Below, one piece after another: positions 55,494 to 64,000 of a DNA stretch of 64,000 nt. The DNA comes from Neobacillus niacini (GTDB lineage: Bacteria > Bacillota > Bacilli > Bacillales > Cytobacillaceae). Made by a program: the position numbers and the translations under genes. Below the pieces are notes generated by a model. It made no database searches. It was not told the DNA's origin and saw nothing but the letters and a program-made list of their open reading frames with translations. Each line of letters opens with the position of its first letter. Within the stretch, counting starts at the first letter, position 1. The stretch is taken from contig NZ_JAUSZN010000001.1 of the NCBI RefSeq assembly GCF_030817595.1, forward strand, positions 2,984,001 through 3,048,000. The letters run 5' to 3'.

Positions 55494-56711
55494 CTATTGA
55501 TACAATAACCCAATTAATAGTTTCTCAGCTTTACCCAATAATTCTTTTTGTTCTTCTTCTGATAAACTTGTTAAATATTTTCTGCCCAATTGATGCTGAT
55601 ATAATGGTGCAATTGCTGCCTCAAGATTCTGATAGTCATCGATGGTGGCGAACAGCTCCGTATAAAAATCTGCTTCATTCGTTAATTTTTTTCTATCAAG
55701 CTGCTGGTGATCTTCTAGGTTTAAATTGACCACCCAGACAAATGCTTCCTCCTCATTTTCATAGTCTATCAGCAGCTCCAGTAGTTCTGTATCTAGGATT
55801 TTTTTCTCTTGGAAATCATTTATATGAACATTCTTTAGGTTTAAGGTAAGTAGTGTACCTAGTCCAGCTTTACGCAAACGTTCGATGGTTAGCTGGCATA
55901 GTTGGAATATTTCTTGAAAGCTTTGCGCCGAAGCAGCATCGACAGTAACTTCTTCCCATAACACGTCTGAAGTTTCTATAAATTCCTTTTTGGCCTCTAG
56001 ATCATTCAACGTAATGTGATAACATCCTTTTACTCCCGTTTCCTTCCTATTACGACCTTGGAGGTTTCCAGGATAAATGATTGGCGGTGTTTCTGTTAAT
56101 ATCGCTCGTTTATGGATATGCCCTAAAGCCCAATAATCAAATTCTTTCTCCAGCAGATCCTTGATGGAAAAAGGAGCGTAATTATCATGGTCCGTTCCGC
56201 CGCCTTCATTCCCGTGGAGAATGCCGATATGAAAGTCGGCAGAATCCTGTTTTTGATAGTGCTCTATTCTCTTATCAAGAATATGTCTTTGTATATAACT
56301 AAATCCATAAAGATGGACGGTATCACCACGTTTCGAATGGAATACCTTCATTTCGACATCACTGCCAAAAAAATGAACGTTTGAAGGCATATCAAGGTTT
56401 ACCCATGAGCCGCTTAAATGATCATGGTTTCCGTGAATGACATAAACAGGAATATCCTTTTGTGAAAGCTTTTGCATTTCATTACGGAAGCGAGATTGTG
56501 CACGTATGCTCCTATCTTCACCATCATATAAATCCCCGGCTAAAATGACGAAATCTACGTTGTTCTCAATGGCAGCCGCTGTAAGCTTTCGTAAAGCTGT
56601 GAACGTACTCTCTCTCACTCTTGAAAGGATATTTGCGGGTAAGTGCTTTAAACCAACCATAGGACTGTCCAAATGCAGGTCAGCCGCGTGTATAAATGAT
56701 ATCTGTTTCAT
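55494..56711 (-). CDS. yhaO: SbcD/Mre11-like exonuclease YhaO
   Basis: 405 residues from ATG 56711 (AGGAG, 9-nt spacing); upstream codons in frame are not supported. Calcineurin-like phosphoesterase motifs: HAADLHLDSPM, ILAGDLYDGEDRS, VIHGNHDH, GILHGNEGG and ALGHIHKRAIL, a full set of metal ligands. Nuclease partner of YhaN, whose gene starts 10 nt downstream. Confidence 0.94.
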   Translation of the reverse strand: MKQISFIHAADLHLDSPMVGLKHLPANILSRVRESTFTALRKLTAAAIENNVDFVILAGDLYDGEDRSIRAQSRFRNEMQKLSQKDIPVYVIHGNHDHLSGSWVNLDMPSNVHFFGSDVEMKVFHSKRGDTVHLYGFSYIQRHILDKRIEHYQKQDSADFHIGILHGNEGGGTDHDNYAPFSIKDLLEKEFDYWALGHIHKRAILTETPPIIYPGNLQGRNRKETGVKGCYHITLNDLEAKKEFIETSDVLWEEVTVDAASAQSFQEIFQLCQLTIERLRKAGLGTLLTLNLKNVHINDFQEKKILDTELLELLIDYENEEEAFVWVVNLNLEDHQQLDRKKLTNEADFYTELFATIDDYQNLEAAIAPLYQHQLGRKYLTSLSEEEQKELLGKAEKLLIGLLYQ

Positions 56712-56789
56712 TAAAAAAGCTCCTTTCCTTGAGTTTTCTTTCATTGTAACATCTCGAAAAAGCGAATGCACGTTCTGACATGAAATATT

Positions 56790-56818
56790 AAAAAAGCTTT
56801 GCCTCTTTTCGGCAAAGC
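56790..56818 (-). terminator. Terminator of yhaQP
   Basis: GCTTTGCC (56796-56803) pairs with GGCAAAGC (56811-56818); T6 follows on the minus strand. Confidence 0.87.
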
Positions 56819-56828
56819 CCTTCGCATT

Positions 56829-58082
56829 TTATTCTTTTTTTGTTAATTGCAATGCCTTTTTTATATCCTTAAAGGAATTTGATTTTCCGTACATTAATAC
56901 TCCGCCGCGGTAAACACGTGCACCAAATACCGCTAATATAACAATTGTAGCCATCAGGATGGATATTCCTAATGCAGCTTCCCAAACCGGAATATTCAGC
57001 ATACCTACTCGTAAAAACATAATCATTGGGGTGAAGAATGGTATATACGATGTTATGACGATAAATGGTGAATCTGGTTTTCCAAGAACAAACATTGCAA
57101 TCATAAACCCTGCTACTACAAGTAATGTCATTGGCGTAATCATTTGTTGGACATCCTCAATCCTGCTGACCAACGATCCTAAAAACGCCGCAAGGGTGGC
57201 ATAGAGAAAATACCCTAAGATAAAGAAAATAACGGCATACGCAATGGTTGATAACGAAATATTACCAAATCCAAATGCGTCAAAAAAGCCCCCTTCAAGA
57301 GAAGACATGTTCCGTTTTATGGAGAAATAACCGACTGATAAAAGTACGGCAAGCTGTGTTAAGCTTAACAGACCTATCCCGAGTATTTTTGCAAACATCT
57401 GCTTAATTGGTGATACGCTGGAGATCAAGATTTCCATCACTCTTGAAGACTTTTCAGTAGCCACTTCCATTGCAATCATACTGGCATACATAATAACTGC
57501 AAAATAAATGACAAACAACAGGACATAAACAAGTCCTCTTGCCTGATTTAACTCTTCCTCCGTTTTCGCATTTTCCTCAAGAGCAATTTTCTCGAAAGAA
57601 ACTGGCTCATAAAGCTGCTGGAGCTGCTCTGGTGTCAGGTTAATTTTTGAAGCTGCAAGCATGGTTTTCATTTGCTGAAGCCCGGACTGAAGATCGGAAA
57701 ATATTGCTGACTCAGCTACACTCATTGCTTTATACTTAGCTTCAGGTAATTGCTCTGCATTATAACGAAGCTGAACAAATCCAACATATTCTCCTTTTTC
57801 CACTGCCTTTTCTGCCTCTTTTTCGGTGCCGTCAAACTCTGTCAGCTGCAGGTTTTTATTTAATGAACTCATTTGTTCTTTAAGCGGTTCATACAGCTGT
57901 CCTGTTTCATCTAATACCGCTACCTTTTCTTTATCGCCGCCTTTATCGAAAACTTCAATGATATTACTCATGTTTGTTAATCCTAAAGTGATGACGACTG
58001 TTAACAGTGTTGTGACCAAAAATGATTTTGTTTTTAATTTATTTAAATAGGTATGGACTAAAATAATCCAAAATTTATTCAT
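56829..58082 (-). CDS. yhaP: ABC-2 type permease YhaP (NatB-like)
   Basis: 417 residues from ATG 58082 (AGGTG site). One N-terminal membrane segment, a large extracellular region (about 40-180), then five to six segments; SSRVMEILISSVSPIKQMFAKILGI is the NatB/YhaP-type amphipathic motif. Works with YhaQ, whose end overlaps its start by 8 nt. NatAB exports sodium in B. subtilis; the substrate of YhaPQ is not established. Confidence 0.92.
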   Translation of the reverse strand: MNKFWIILVHTYLNKLKTKSFLVTTLLTVVITLGLTNMSNIIEVFDKGGDKEKVAVLDETGQLYEPLKEQMSSLNKNLQLTEFDGTEKEAEKAVEKGEYVGFVQLRYNAEQLPEAKYKAMSVAESAIFSDLQSGLQQMKTMLAASKINLTPEQLQQLYEPVSFEKIALEENAKTEEELNQARGLVYVLLFVIYFAVIMYASMIAMEVATEKSSRVMEILISSVSPIKQMFAKILGIGLLSLTQLAVLLSVGYFSIKRNMSSLEGGFFDAFGFGNISLSTIAYAVIFFILGYFLYATLAAFLGSLVSRIEDVQQMITPMTLLVVAGFMIAMFVLGKPDSPFIVITSYIPFFTPMIMFLRVGMLNIPVWEAALGISILMATIVILAVFGARVYRGGVLMYGKSNSFKDIKKALQLTKKE

Positions 58083-58974
58083 AGGAATCACCTACTTTTT
58101 CAATAAAAATATCATTCAAAGAAGGTTCTTCAAGTTCAAATTTTCTAATGAATCCTTTGTTGACGATATCTTTAAGGATCTTTTCAGCAACATATTCCCC
58201 ATCAATTTGAAGATGCATTCCCTGTGTTGTGGACTTAGTCTTAACCACACCTGGATAATCTTTCAGACTGTCTAATGGAAAATCGGCATGTATAACAAGA
58301 TTCTTTTTTCCAAATGCACGTTTTATATCTTTTAAGGCACCGTGTACAACCGGAGTTCCTTTATGCATAATACATAGATGCTCACACATCTCTTCTACAT
58401 GGTGCATTTGATGGCTAGAAAAAACGATTGTCGTTCCCTTTTCCTTTAATGAGAGAACTGCGTCTTTAAGCATTTCAACGTTTACAGGATCCAGACCGCT
58501 GAATGGCTCATCCAGAATCAATAATTTTGGTTTATGTATGACGGCCGCAATGAATTGAATTTTCTGTTGGTTTCCTTTTGAAAGCTCTTCTACCTTTTTA
58601 TTTTCATATTCAGGAACTTTAAATCTATCGAGCCAATATCTCAATTCAGAAAGTGCTTCACTTTTCGGCATTCCTCTTAATCTTGCAAGGTACACGATTT
58701 GATCGCTAACCTTCAATTTGGGGTATAAACCTCTTTCTTCCGGAAGGTAGCCAACTAAATGACTTGTGGAATAATTGATTGGCTCATCATTCCAAGTAAT
58801 TCTTCCATCACTAGAGTCCAAGAGTCCTAAGATCATGCGAAATGTAGTGGTCTTCCCGGCACCGTTTGCTCCTAAGAAGCCAAATATTTCTTTTTCTGGT
58901 ATGGTGATGGATAAATCCTTTACTGCTGTGAAATCACCAAATCGCTTTGTTACATGTTCAAGTTTTAAAACCAT
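58075..58974 (-). CDS. yhaQ: ABC transporter ATP-binding protein YhaQ (NatA-like)
   Basis: 299 residues. Walker A GANGAGKTT near 36-44, signature LSKGNQQKIQFIAAVIH, Walker B LLILDEPFSGLDPV, H-loop SSHQMHHVEEMCEHL. The C-terminal 80 residues are the usual regulatory extension of NatA/DrrA-type ATPases. First gene of the yhaQP operon. Confidence 0.94.
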   Translation of the reverse strand: MVLKLEHVTKRFGDFTAVKDLSITIPEKEIFGFLGANGAGKTTTFRMILGLLDSSDGRITWNDEPINYSTSHLVGYLPEERGLYPKLKVSDQIVYLARLRGMPKSEALSELRYWLDRFKVPEYENKKVEELSKGNQQKIQFIAAVIHKPKLLILDEPFSGLDPVNVEMLKDAVLSLKEKGTTIVFSSHQMHHVEEMCEHLCIMHKGTPVVHGALKDIKRAFGKKNLVIHADFPLDSLKDYPGVVKTKSTTQGMHLQIDGEYVAEKILKDIVNKGFIRKFELEEPSLNDIFIEKVGDSYE

Positions 58975-59063
58975 AAAAATTCCCCCTCAAAAATTATTTA
59001 CGTAAGTCCTATGGAAAAGTTTCACTTTTGCAAAATATCATGAATTATGCAAATATTATAATA

Positions 59064-59302
59064 AAAGCGGAAGCCCTTGGTCAGGGGCGACAGGCATAAG
59101 ACGAGCCGGCGGGAAGGTTGTTCTTTAACCTTTCTGACGGATTGTCTGAAATGTGGAGGCGACTGCCCTGGGACGAAGGCATAAGACGGACCTGCAAGAA
59201 GGCGCTTTTTGCCTTCTTCAGGGGGCGGCTTATGCCTTCGTCCCAAGGAGCCGCAACTAGACAAGCTTATGACCCGAGTCCCTAGGTGCTGGAGCTAGAC
59301 AG
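59064..59302. repeat. Intergenic structured repeat (about 240 bp)
   Basis: GC-rich block in the 376-nt gap between yhaQ and yhzD. It begins AAAGCGGAAGCCCTTGG and ends GTGCTGGAGCTAGACAG, a type of repeat I recall as frequent in Bacillaceae genomes. Its heart is a 16-bp perfect stem, GGGACGAAGGCATAAG (59170-59185) with CTTATGCCTTCGTCCC (59229-59244), enclosing AAGAAGGC/GCCTTCTT. A second hairpin, GGGAAGGTT/AACCTTTC, lies to its left. No gene is credible. The remaining gap carries the yhzD ribosome binding site. Confidence 0.75.
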
Positions 59303-59350
59303 TAATCATAGTTCAAAGAATAAAACTATTCATTTAATAGGAGGAAAAGC

Positions 59351-59536
59351 ATGAAGACTTACAAATTAACTGCCTTTGAAGCAAATGGAGAAAAAATAGT
59401 AGATGAAGCGATTCAGGCTGAACATGACGATGAAGCAAAAGCATTAGCTGAAAAATTATTAGCAGAAAAAAATTTACTAGAGAAAACACATCGTTTTACA
59501 TCTCCAAGCGGCAAACTAATATTGTTTCATTCTTAA
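59351..59536 (+). CDS. yhzD: YhzD-like small protein
   Basis: 61 residues after AGGAGG-type site (ATAGGAGG). Small alpha/beta protein: MKTYKLTAFEANGEKIVDE, an alanine- and glutamate-rich helix, then FTSPSGKLILFH. Position between yhaQ and yhaR matches B. subtilis YhzD. Function unknown. Confidence 0.85.
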   Translation: MKTYKLTAFEANGEKIVDEAIQAEHDDEAKALAEKLLAEKNLLEKTHRFTSPSGKLILFHS

Positions 59537-59540
59537 TCTT

Positions 59541-59583
59541 AAGACAGAAAAAAGAAGCAACCATTGCTTCTTTTCTCTGTCTT
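59541..59583. terminator. Terminator between yhzD and yhaR
   Basis: AGACAGAAAAAAGAAGCAA pairs with TTGCTTCTTTTCTCTGTCT (imperfect in the outer part). Convergent genes. Confidence 0.85.
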
Positions 59584-59585
59584 AC

Positions 59586-60374
59586 TTATTTACCAATAAA
59601 TTTTGCTGGTCTTTTTTCTATAAAGGCCCGAATTCCCTCTTGATGATCAAGTGTTCGACGCATGTTTAGCTGGCCATGTTTTTCTAGTTCTAAAATTTTT
59701 ATCAACTGCGGTCTGTTCATATCTGCTAGTATCTTTTTCGTTTTGATCATGGCCTGAACTGGTCGCTGCAGCCAATCGGATATTCTAGCATCTAACGTTT
59801 CTTGCAAATCTTCTGCAACTTCTTGTACCAATCCTATTTCCAAGGCTTCTTGTGCACTCATCATTTTTCCATCCCATATCACCTGTTTTGCCTTGATTTC
59901 TCCTAATCTTTTTTCTAAAAAGAAGTGAGAACCTCCGTCTGGTATTAAACCGATTCCAATGAAATTCATTGCTAATTTGCTCGTTTTGTCTGCAATGATG
60001 TGGTCAGTAGCCAACGCAAGACTGAATCCAAGCCCTGCTGCTGCGCCATTTACAGCGCTAATGGTTAATTTGGGAATACTATAAAGAGTTATGATTAATT
60101 CACTAATACAATCCATTACAGGGAAGAATTCACTTTCATTTAGGTTTGAAAGCATCGTTTTTATATCTCCCCCTGCGGAAAAGGCTCTGCCATTCCCAGT
60201 TAAAACCACAACATCAATATCATCCGATTCAGCTATTTCCTTCAGTTTACTTACTAGACCTCTTATCATGTCCACATCGATTGAATTTAATGATTCCGGT
60301 CTGTTCATCTCAACCGTTGCAACCCGTCCACTCACCCACAACTTTACCTTATCCGTTACAAAATTTATCGTCAC
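59586..60374 (-). CDS. yhaR: Enoyl-CoA hydratase/isomerase family protein YhaR
   Basis: 262 residues from GTG 60374 (GGGAGG, 9-nt spacing). Crotonase fold with SAGGDIKTML as the first oxyanion-hole segment and NGAAAGLGFSLALATD as the second; FIGIGLIPDGGSHFFLEK carries the acidic region. A hydrolase/isomerase of beta-oxidation or a related path; the exact substrate is unknown. Matches YhaR by position. Confidence 0.88.
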   Translation of the reverse strand: MTINFVTDKVKLWVSGRVATVEMNRPESLNSIDVDMIRGLVSKLKEIAESDDIDVVVLTGNGRAFSAGGDIKTMLSNLNESEFFPVMDCISELIITLYSIPKLTISAVNGAAAGLGFSLALATDHIIADKTSKLAMNFIGIGLIPDGGSHFFLEKRLGEIKAKQVIWDGKMMSAQEALEIGLVQEVAEDLQETLDARISDWLQRPVQAMIKTKKILADMNRPQLIKILELEKHGQLNMRRTLDHQEGIRAFIEKRPAKFIGK

Positions 60375-60497
60375 CCCAAACAACCTCCCATAACTTTATT
60401 CAATTCCATTATAGCTTGAATCGGCGGGATAAAAAATAATTTTCATAATATATGGAATTTTCACTATCTGATTAAATTAAACTAACCGCACAAAAAG

Positions 60498-60518
60498 GAC
60501 AAAGAGCATCCTCTTTGT
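60498..60518. repeat. Left target duplication (terminator hairpin) of the IS
   Basis: GACAAAGAGCATCCTCTTTG plus T, identical to 62195-62215. The undisturbed site would be AAAAGGACAAAGAG-CATC-CTCTTTGTCCTTTT, the terminator of the acyl-CoA ligase gene at 62225. Confidence 0.88.
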
Positions 60519-62194
60519 AAGATTGTCGAGAAAGGTATCTTTCTCGGCAATTTTTATTTTTCTGCCTGCCCAAAGGCCTGTTGATTTCCGCTCCAGGTTC
60601 TTCGCTTTCCGCGGGCGTGCCGGGGAGCCTCCTCGGCGTAAGCGCCTGTGGGGTCTCTCCAGCCCCGTACTCCCGCAGGAGTCTTCGCACCTTCCGCTCC
60701 AATCAACAGGGAGAAATGCCCAGGAGATTGCCACACACTTTTTCCAAACCGGCTAAGTGTGTGGCAATCTTTTTCATGTTTTGGCATGCTGCGGTGAGTA
60801 ACACTTGCTCACTCGCATTGTGCAATCCCCGTAACCTGCAATAGCGAAGCCCATGCAGTTCTTTTGAATCTGCGAAGCTTCGCTCTACTTTTTCCTTTCT
60901 AAATTTATATAGTATTTTACCTGACTTTGAAAGTCTGTTAAGTCGAACCTTTTCCTTATGTTCCTCCCAAACATGTCTGGTAACTACTTTTGTTTTATTT
61001 TGAGATTTTGTACACTCCGGGAGGAGTGGGCAGTTAGTACACTTTTTAGGATCTGACTTATATTCCCGATAACCTTCTCTTGTAGTTGTACGATATTGTA
61101 ACTCCTGACCATTTGGACATACATACAAATCCCTTTCTTTATCATATGTAAACTTCCATTTAGGAAATAACCCTTTTGTTGATTGATATCTTCTGTGAGC
61201 GATAACTCCAAAAATATTGCGGTCATTAAGTCCCTTACAAATCGGATTTGTCAGGTAACCCGAATCAAGTGCCACAGCTTCTACTTTAAATCCAAAACGT
61301 TCGACCTGACGGTCTAACCGAGAAAGATAAGGGACAGAATCGTGAACATTTCCTGGTGTAACATACGCATCTGTTATGATGTTGAACTTCATGTCGGTAG
61401 TCCGATGATCAAGATAACAGAACATTTCCTGTTTATTCTCTCGTGACATAAACCCACATTCAGGATCAGTCGTGCTCAGTCGTATTTCCTTTTTCTCGGT
61501 CACCTCCTCTTTTTCTTTTAAAGGCTTTTTTCCATGATCTCTCCTGTCTTCCTCAATAGCTTTGTTTAAATCTACTACATATTCACGTGTTTCAACTTCC
61601 ACTTCAACTCTAGAGAATTTATGTTTATTTGCATTCGCTTTAAGGTGTGTGGAATCGGAAAATAAAACTCTTCCTCCAACCATCTTGTGGTTAATTGCTT
61701 TGAAGACAATCTCATCAAAAATTTCCTGAAATATATTTGTATCTTTAAAACGGGTCCGCCGATTCCAACTAATAGTGGAATGATGGGGAACTGGATCGTT
61801 TAGCTTTAATCCTAAGAACCATCGATAGGCCACATTCGTCTGAATTTCACGCTCTAATTGTCGTTCAGAACGAATGCCATAAAAATATCCAATAAACATC
61901 ATCTTAAAGAGCTGTATAGGATCCGAAGGACGCCCGTTATTTTCTGAATAAAAAGGACGGACCTTTTCACCAATAAAAGAAAAATCAATATACTTGTCCA
62001 CCTTTCTTAATAGGTGATCTTGCGGTACTAAATCATCAATGAAAACAAATTCAGCTTCGTTTTGAATTTCTCTTTTTGGCTTATACATTCTATCCACCGT
62101 CCTATTATTTATATGTACATTATAACATATTAACGCGGTGAATCATTAAAGTGACTACGAAAAATAATAGCTGTCGAGATTTTCTCGACAGCCT
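60519..62194 (-). mobile_element. IS1182-type insertion sequence, complete (1676 bp)
   Basis: Bounded by a 21-bp duplication of its target. Ends are inverted repeats: AGATTGTCGAGAAA at 60520-60533 and, reversed, AGGCTGTCGAGAAA from 62194 (12 of 14 matches). Each end also folds into its own hairpin: TTGTCGAGAAAG/CTTTCTCGGCAA on the left, GCTGTCGAGA/TCTCGACAGC on the right. One transposase gene fills most of it. The left 236 bp match the partial element at 41175-41412 and include a GC-rich structured block. It contains no cargo. Confidence 0.9.
60703..62088 (-). CDS. IS1182 family DDE transposase
   Basis: 461 residues from ATG 62088 after GGTGG. N-terminal helical DNA-binding region ([37 protein letters not shown]), then the DDE core: Asp in [18 protein letters not shown], Asp in [11 protein letters not shown], Glu in [20 protein letters not shown] cysteine-rich segment [15 protein letters not shown] is typical. 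Intact, so the element may be mobile. The last 17 codons lie in the part shared with the partial copy and contain an inverted repeat ATTGCCACACAC/GTGTGTGGCAAT. Confidence 0.94.
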   Translation of the reverse strand: MYKPKREIQNEAEFVFIDDLVPQDHLLRKVDKYIDFSFIGEKVRPFYSENNGRPSDPIQLFKMMFIGYFYGIRSERQLEREIQTNVAYRWFLGLKLNDPVPHHSTISWNRRTRFKDTNIFQEIFDEIVFKAINHKMVGGRVLFSDSTHLKANANKHKFSRVEVEVETREYVVDLNKAIEEDRRDHGKKPLKEKEEVTEKKEIRLSTTDPECGFMSRENKQEMFCYLDHRTTDMKFNIITDAYVTPGNVHDSVPYLSRLDRQVERFGFKVEAVALDSGYLTNPICKGLNDRNIFGVIAHRRYQSTKGLFPKWKFTYDKERDLYVCPNGQELQYRTTTREGYREYKSDPKKCTNCPLLPECTKSQNKTKVVTRHVWEEHKEKVRLNRLSKSGKILYKFRKEKVERSFADSKELHGLRYCRLRGLHNASEQVLLTAACQNMKKIATHLAGLEKVCGNLLGISPC

Positions 62195-62215
62195 GACAAA
62201 GAGCATCCTCTTTGT
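62195..62215. repeat. Right target duplication of the IS
   Basis: Second copy of the 21-bp repeat at 60498-60518, followed by CCTTTTA. It still forms the GACAAAGAG/CTCTTTGTC hairpin just after the acyl-CoA ligase stop, but the distal A/T part of the original terminator is now 1.7 kb away. Confidence 0.88.
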
Positions 62216-62224
62216 CCTTTTATT

Positions 62225-63841
62225 TCACTTCTTTAGGATTTCCTTTTGTACCTGCTCCCTTAATGTGATCTTTAAAAATTTCCCAACGGAAGTCTTCGGG
62301 ATTTCCTCCAAGAACAAGATTTCATCGGGGAGCCACCACTTCGCAAACTGGGGTATTAAAAATTCAATTAAATCTTCCTTTTTCACCTTATCCTTATATG
62401 AATCTTTTAACACAACACAAGCAACTGGTCTTTCCTGCCATTGTTCATGCGGGACTGCAACTACTGCAGCTTCAAACACTGCTTCATGGGCCATCAATGC
62501 ATTTTCCAAATCAACGGAAGAAATCCATTCACCGCCGCTCTTAATTAAATCCTTGGTACGGTCGACAATTTTCACAAAGCCTTCTTCGTCAATGGTTACG
62601 ACATCACCGGTGTGGAGCCAGCCGTCATGGAAAGCATCATGAGTTCTCTCATCCTTATAATACTCTGAGGCAATCCATGGGCCCTTAATGCATAACTCTC
62701 CCATTTCATTTCCATCCCAAGCCACTTCTCCATCTTTTCCCACTACTTTTATGCTTAAGCCAGGAACTAGAACCCCTTGTTTCGCTCTTATTTCCAGTCT
62801 TTCCTCATAATCTAAATTCTCTTGATAGCTTTTTAATGTTGAAATCACTACCAGCGGGCTAGTTTCCGTCATTCCATAAGCATGCAGGAATGGTATGTTA
62901 TGCCTTTGTTCAAATGCTTTAATCATCCCTTTAGGTGCAGCTGAACCTCCGCAAAGTACTCCTCTTAAACTGCTAAGGTCGTAAGAGCCCTCATCATGTT
63001 CCTTTAACAACCCAAGCCAAATGGTTGGAACACCCGCAGTAATCGTTACTTTTTCATTTTCAATGAGCTCTGCTATAAGTTTTGGAGTAAAATATGGTCC
63101 TGGCAGCACTAATGATGTCCCAAACCATACTGCTGCAAATGGCATGCCCCACGCATTGGCATGGAACATTGGAACAACAGGAAGTGCGATGTCTTTCTCA
63201 CTTATTGCTGCATTATCTGCAAGCCCTAACGCCATGCTATGAAGAAAAATTCCTCTGTGAGAGTATACAACTCCTTTTGGATTACCTGTAGTTGCAGAGG
63301 TATAGCACATACCGGCAGGATCGTTTTCTTTTATGTCTTCTGGGTATTGAAATTTAGGATTCGCATCTGATAATAAGGTTTCATAATCATAGATTGGTGA
63401 AAGCGTAGTTTCAGGAAGGACCTTGTCGTCTGACATAATTATATATGCCTTAACACTTTTTAGTTCATGTGCGCATTTTTCAAGTAATGGAATCAAATCT
63501 GGGTCTACTAAGAGGACAGTATCTTCTGCATGATTGATAATAAAAGAAATATGGTGTGGAGAAAGCCGGATATTAATTGTGTGAAGAACAGCACCAATAC
63601 ACGGAATTGCAAAATATGCTTCTAGATGTCGATGATGGTTCCAAGCCAGTGTTCCTACCCTATCACCTTTTTCCACTCCTAGTTTGGTTAAACTATCTGC
63701 GAGTCTTCTCGTTCTTTCACCGATTTGTTTATACGTAAAACGTTGAATGCCACTTGATGTTCTAGAAACCACCTGTTTCTTTGGATAATACCTTTCTGCT
63801 CGTTCAATCATCTGTGTCATTGTTAAAGGTGTTTGCATCAT
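62225..63841 (-). CDS. Fatty-acid-CoA ligase (AlkK-like, medium/long chain)
   Basis: 538 residues from ATG 63841 (GGAGG, 9-nt spacing). ANL-superfamily acyl-adenylating enzyme. CYTSATTGNPKGVVYSHRG is the AMP loop, with Ala where Gly is usual; AYGMTETSPLVV, GWLHTGDVVTIDEEGF, IKSGGEWISSVDLE and SVGKFLK with the catalytic Lys follow. It resembles Pseudomonas AlkK more than B. subtilis LcfA. A cre site upstream suggests repression when glucose is present. The downstream terminator was hit by the IS. Confidence 0.93.
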   Translation of the reverse strand: MMQTPLTMTQMIERAERYYPKKQVVSRTSSGIQRFTYKQIGERTRRLADSLTKLGVEKGDRVGTLAWNHHRHLEAYFAIPCIGAVLHTINIRLSPHHISFIINHAEDTVLLVDPDLIPLLEKCAHELKSVKAYIIMSDDKVLPETTLSPIYDYETLLSDANPKFQYPEDIKENDPAGMCYTSATTGNPKGVVYSHRGIFLHSMALGLADNAAISEKDIALPVVPMFHANAWGMPFAAVWFGTSLVLPGPYFTPKLIAELIENEKVTITAGVPTIWLGLLKEHDEGSYDLSSLRGVLCGGSAAPKGMIKAFEQRHNIPFLHAYGMTETSPLVVISTLKSYQENLDYEERLEIRAKQGVLVPGLSIKVVGKDGEVAWDGNEMGELCIKGPWIASEYYKDERTHDAFHDGWLHTGDVVTIDEEGFVKIVDRTKDLIKSGGEWISSVDLENALMAHEAVFEAAVVAVPHEQWQERPVACVVLKDSYKDKVKKEDLIEFLIPQFAKWWLPDEILFLEEIPKTSVGKFLKITLREQVQKEILKK

Positions 63842-63860
63842 TGCTAAATCCCTCCATAAT

Positions 63861-63874
63861 TGAAAGCGTTTTCA
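63861..63874. promoter_or_regulatory. cre site (CcpA operator)
   Basis: TGAAAGCGTTTTCA fits the consensus TGWAANCGNTNWCA without mismatch, and T/A at the next positions extend the palindrome. It lies 20 nt upstream of the acyl-CoA ligase start, so CcpA should repress the gene on preferred sugars. Confidence 0.88.
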
Positions 63875-63951
63875 AATGATGGTATTTTATGACCGTTTTC
63901 CTATAAAATATTCGTGATGTTTTCGAAAATTCCTCTATTAAGAACACAAAA

Positions 63952-63976
63952 ATCTCCTGCAATTTAAGCAGGAGAT
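63952..63976. terminator. Terminator near window end
   Basis: ATCTCCTGC (63952-63960) pairs with GCAGGAGAT (63968-63976), with T or A runs on both sides. It probably ends a gene beyond the right edge that is transcribed on the minus strand. Confidence 0.75.
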
Positions 63977-64000
63977 CCTTTTTGAGAGAAGAGTTCGTTT

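Noticed and set aside
59022..59264. 80-codon minus-strand frame
   Set aside because: Falls within the nested hairpin repeat; composition follows the repeat, not coding sequence.
60472..60844. Several overlapping open frames on both strands at the IS left end
   Set aside because: They arise from the GC-rich structured block shared with 41175-41412; none has a ribosome binding site or recognisable domain.

Overview
The window reads as chromosomal DNA of a spore-forming Bacillaceae species, probably near Bacillus, Neobacillus or Mesobacillus. It is AT-rich with AGGAGG-type ribosome binding sites. It carries a gerP spore-coat operon, comK, hpr/scoC, two YjcZ-family mini-genes, yhaL and a long run of genes ordered much as in the yis/yhj/yhf/yha part of the B. 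subtilis chromosome. No rRNA, tRNA, CRISPR array or phage was seen.

Layout. 1-8.2 kb: a cut GH13 amylase, asparagine synthetase, a YisN-like protein, then a molybdenum/tungsten-cofactor island (MoeB/ThiF-like, an aldehyde:ferredoxin oxidoreductase-family enzyme, MoaD, and a small protein that also ends in Gly-Gly), YisL, and a decayed CpaF ATPase that still sits behind an intact c-di-GMP-I riboswitch. 8.6-10.6 kb: gerPABCDEF behind a good sigma-K promoter. 10.7-18 kb: addBA. 18-26 kb: signal peptidase, yhjE, an LCP protein, yhjD, comK, an IDEAL-domain gene, yhfN, azlCD, and lcfB with a FadR operator. 26.2-32.8 kb: an accessory peptide-ligase cluster, made of an ATP-grasp/Mur-ligase fusion, a stand-alone ATP-grasp ligase, a stand-alone MurF-like ligase and a three-repeat NlpC/P60 protein. 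32.8-41 kb: GNAT, lplJ, yhfI, hemEHY, hmoB and yhfA. 41-51 kb: a PAP2 phosphatase, an amidohydrolase, ecsABC, a large structured non-coding RNA, hit, trpP with a TRAP site, hpr, yhaI, small membrane proteins and prsA. 51-64 kb: yhaL, yhaM, yhaNO, yhaPQ, yhzD, yhaR, an IS1182-type insertion sequence and an acyl-CoA ligase with a cre site.

Several modules cooperate. hemE-hemH-hemY perform late haem synthesis, with the putative haem-degrading hmoB divergent from them. AddAB and YhaNO are two DNA-end processing systems. Ecs, PrsA and signal peptidase serve secretion and membrane proteolysis. lcfB, yhaR and the second acyl-CoA ligase belong to fatty-acid catabolism.

Three things deserve most attention. 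First, an approximately 405-nt RNA between ecsA and hit has its own promoter, an 11-bp closing helix, three repeated hairpins and a terminator. Second, the ATP-grasp/Mur cluster has an architecture recalling cyanophycin synthetase. Third, an IS element and a 238-bp partial copy of it both sit precisely inside terminator hairpins, each flanked by a duplication of the hairpin.
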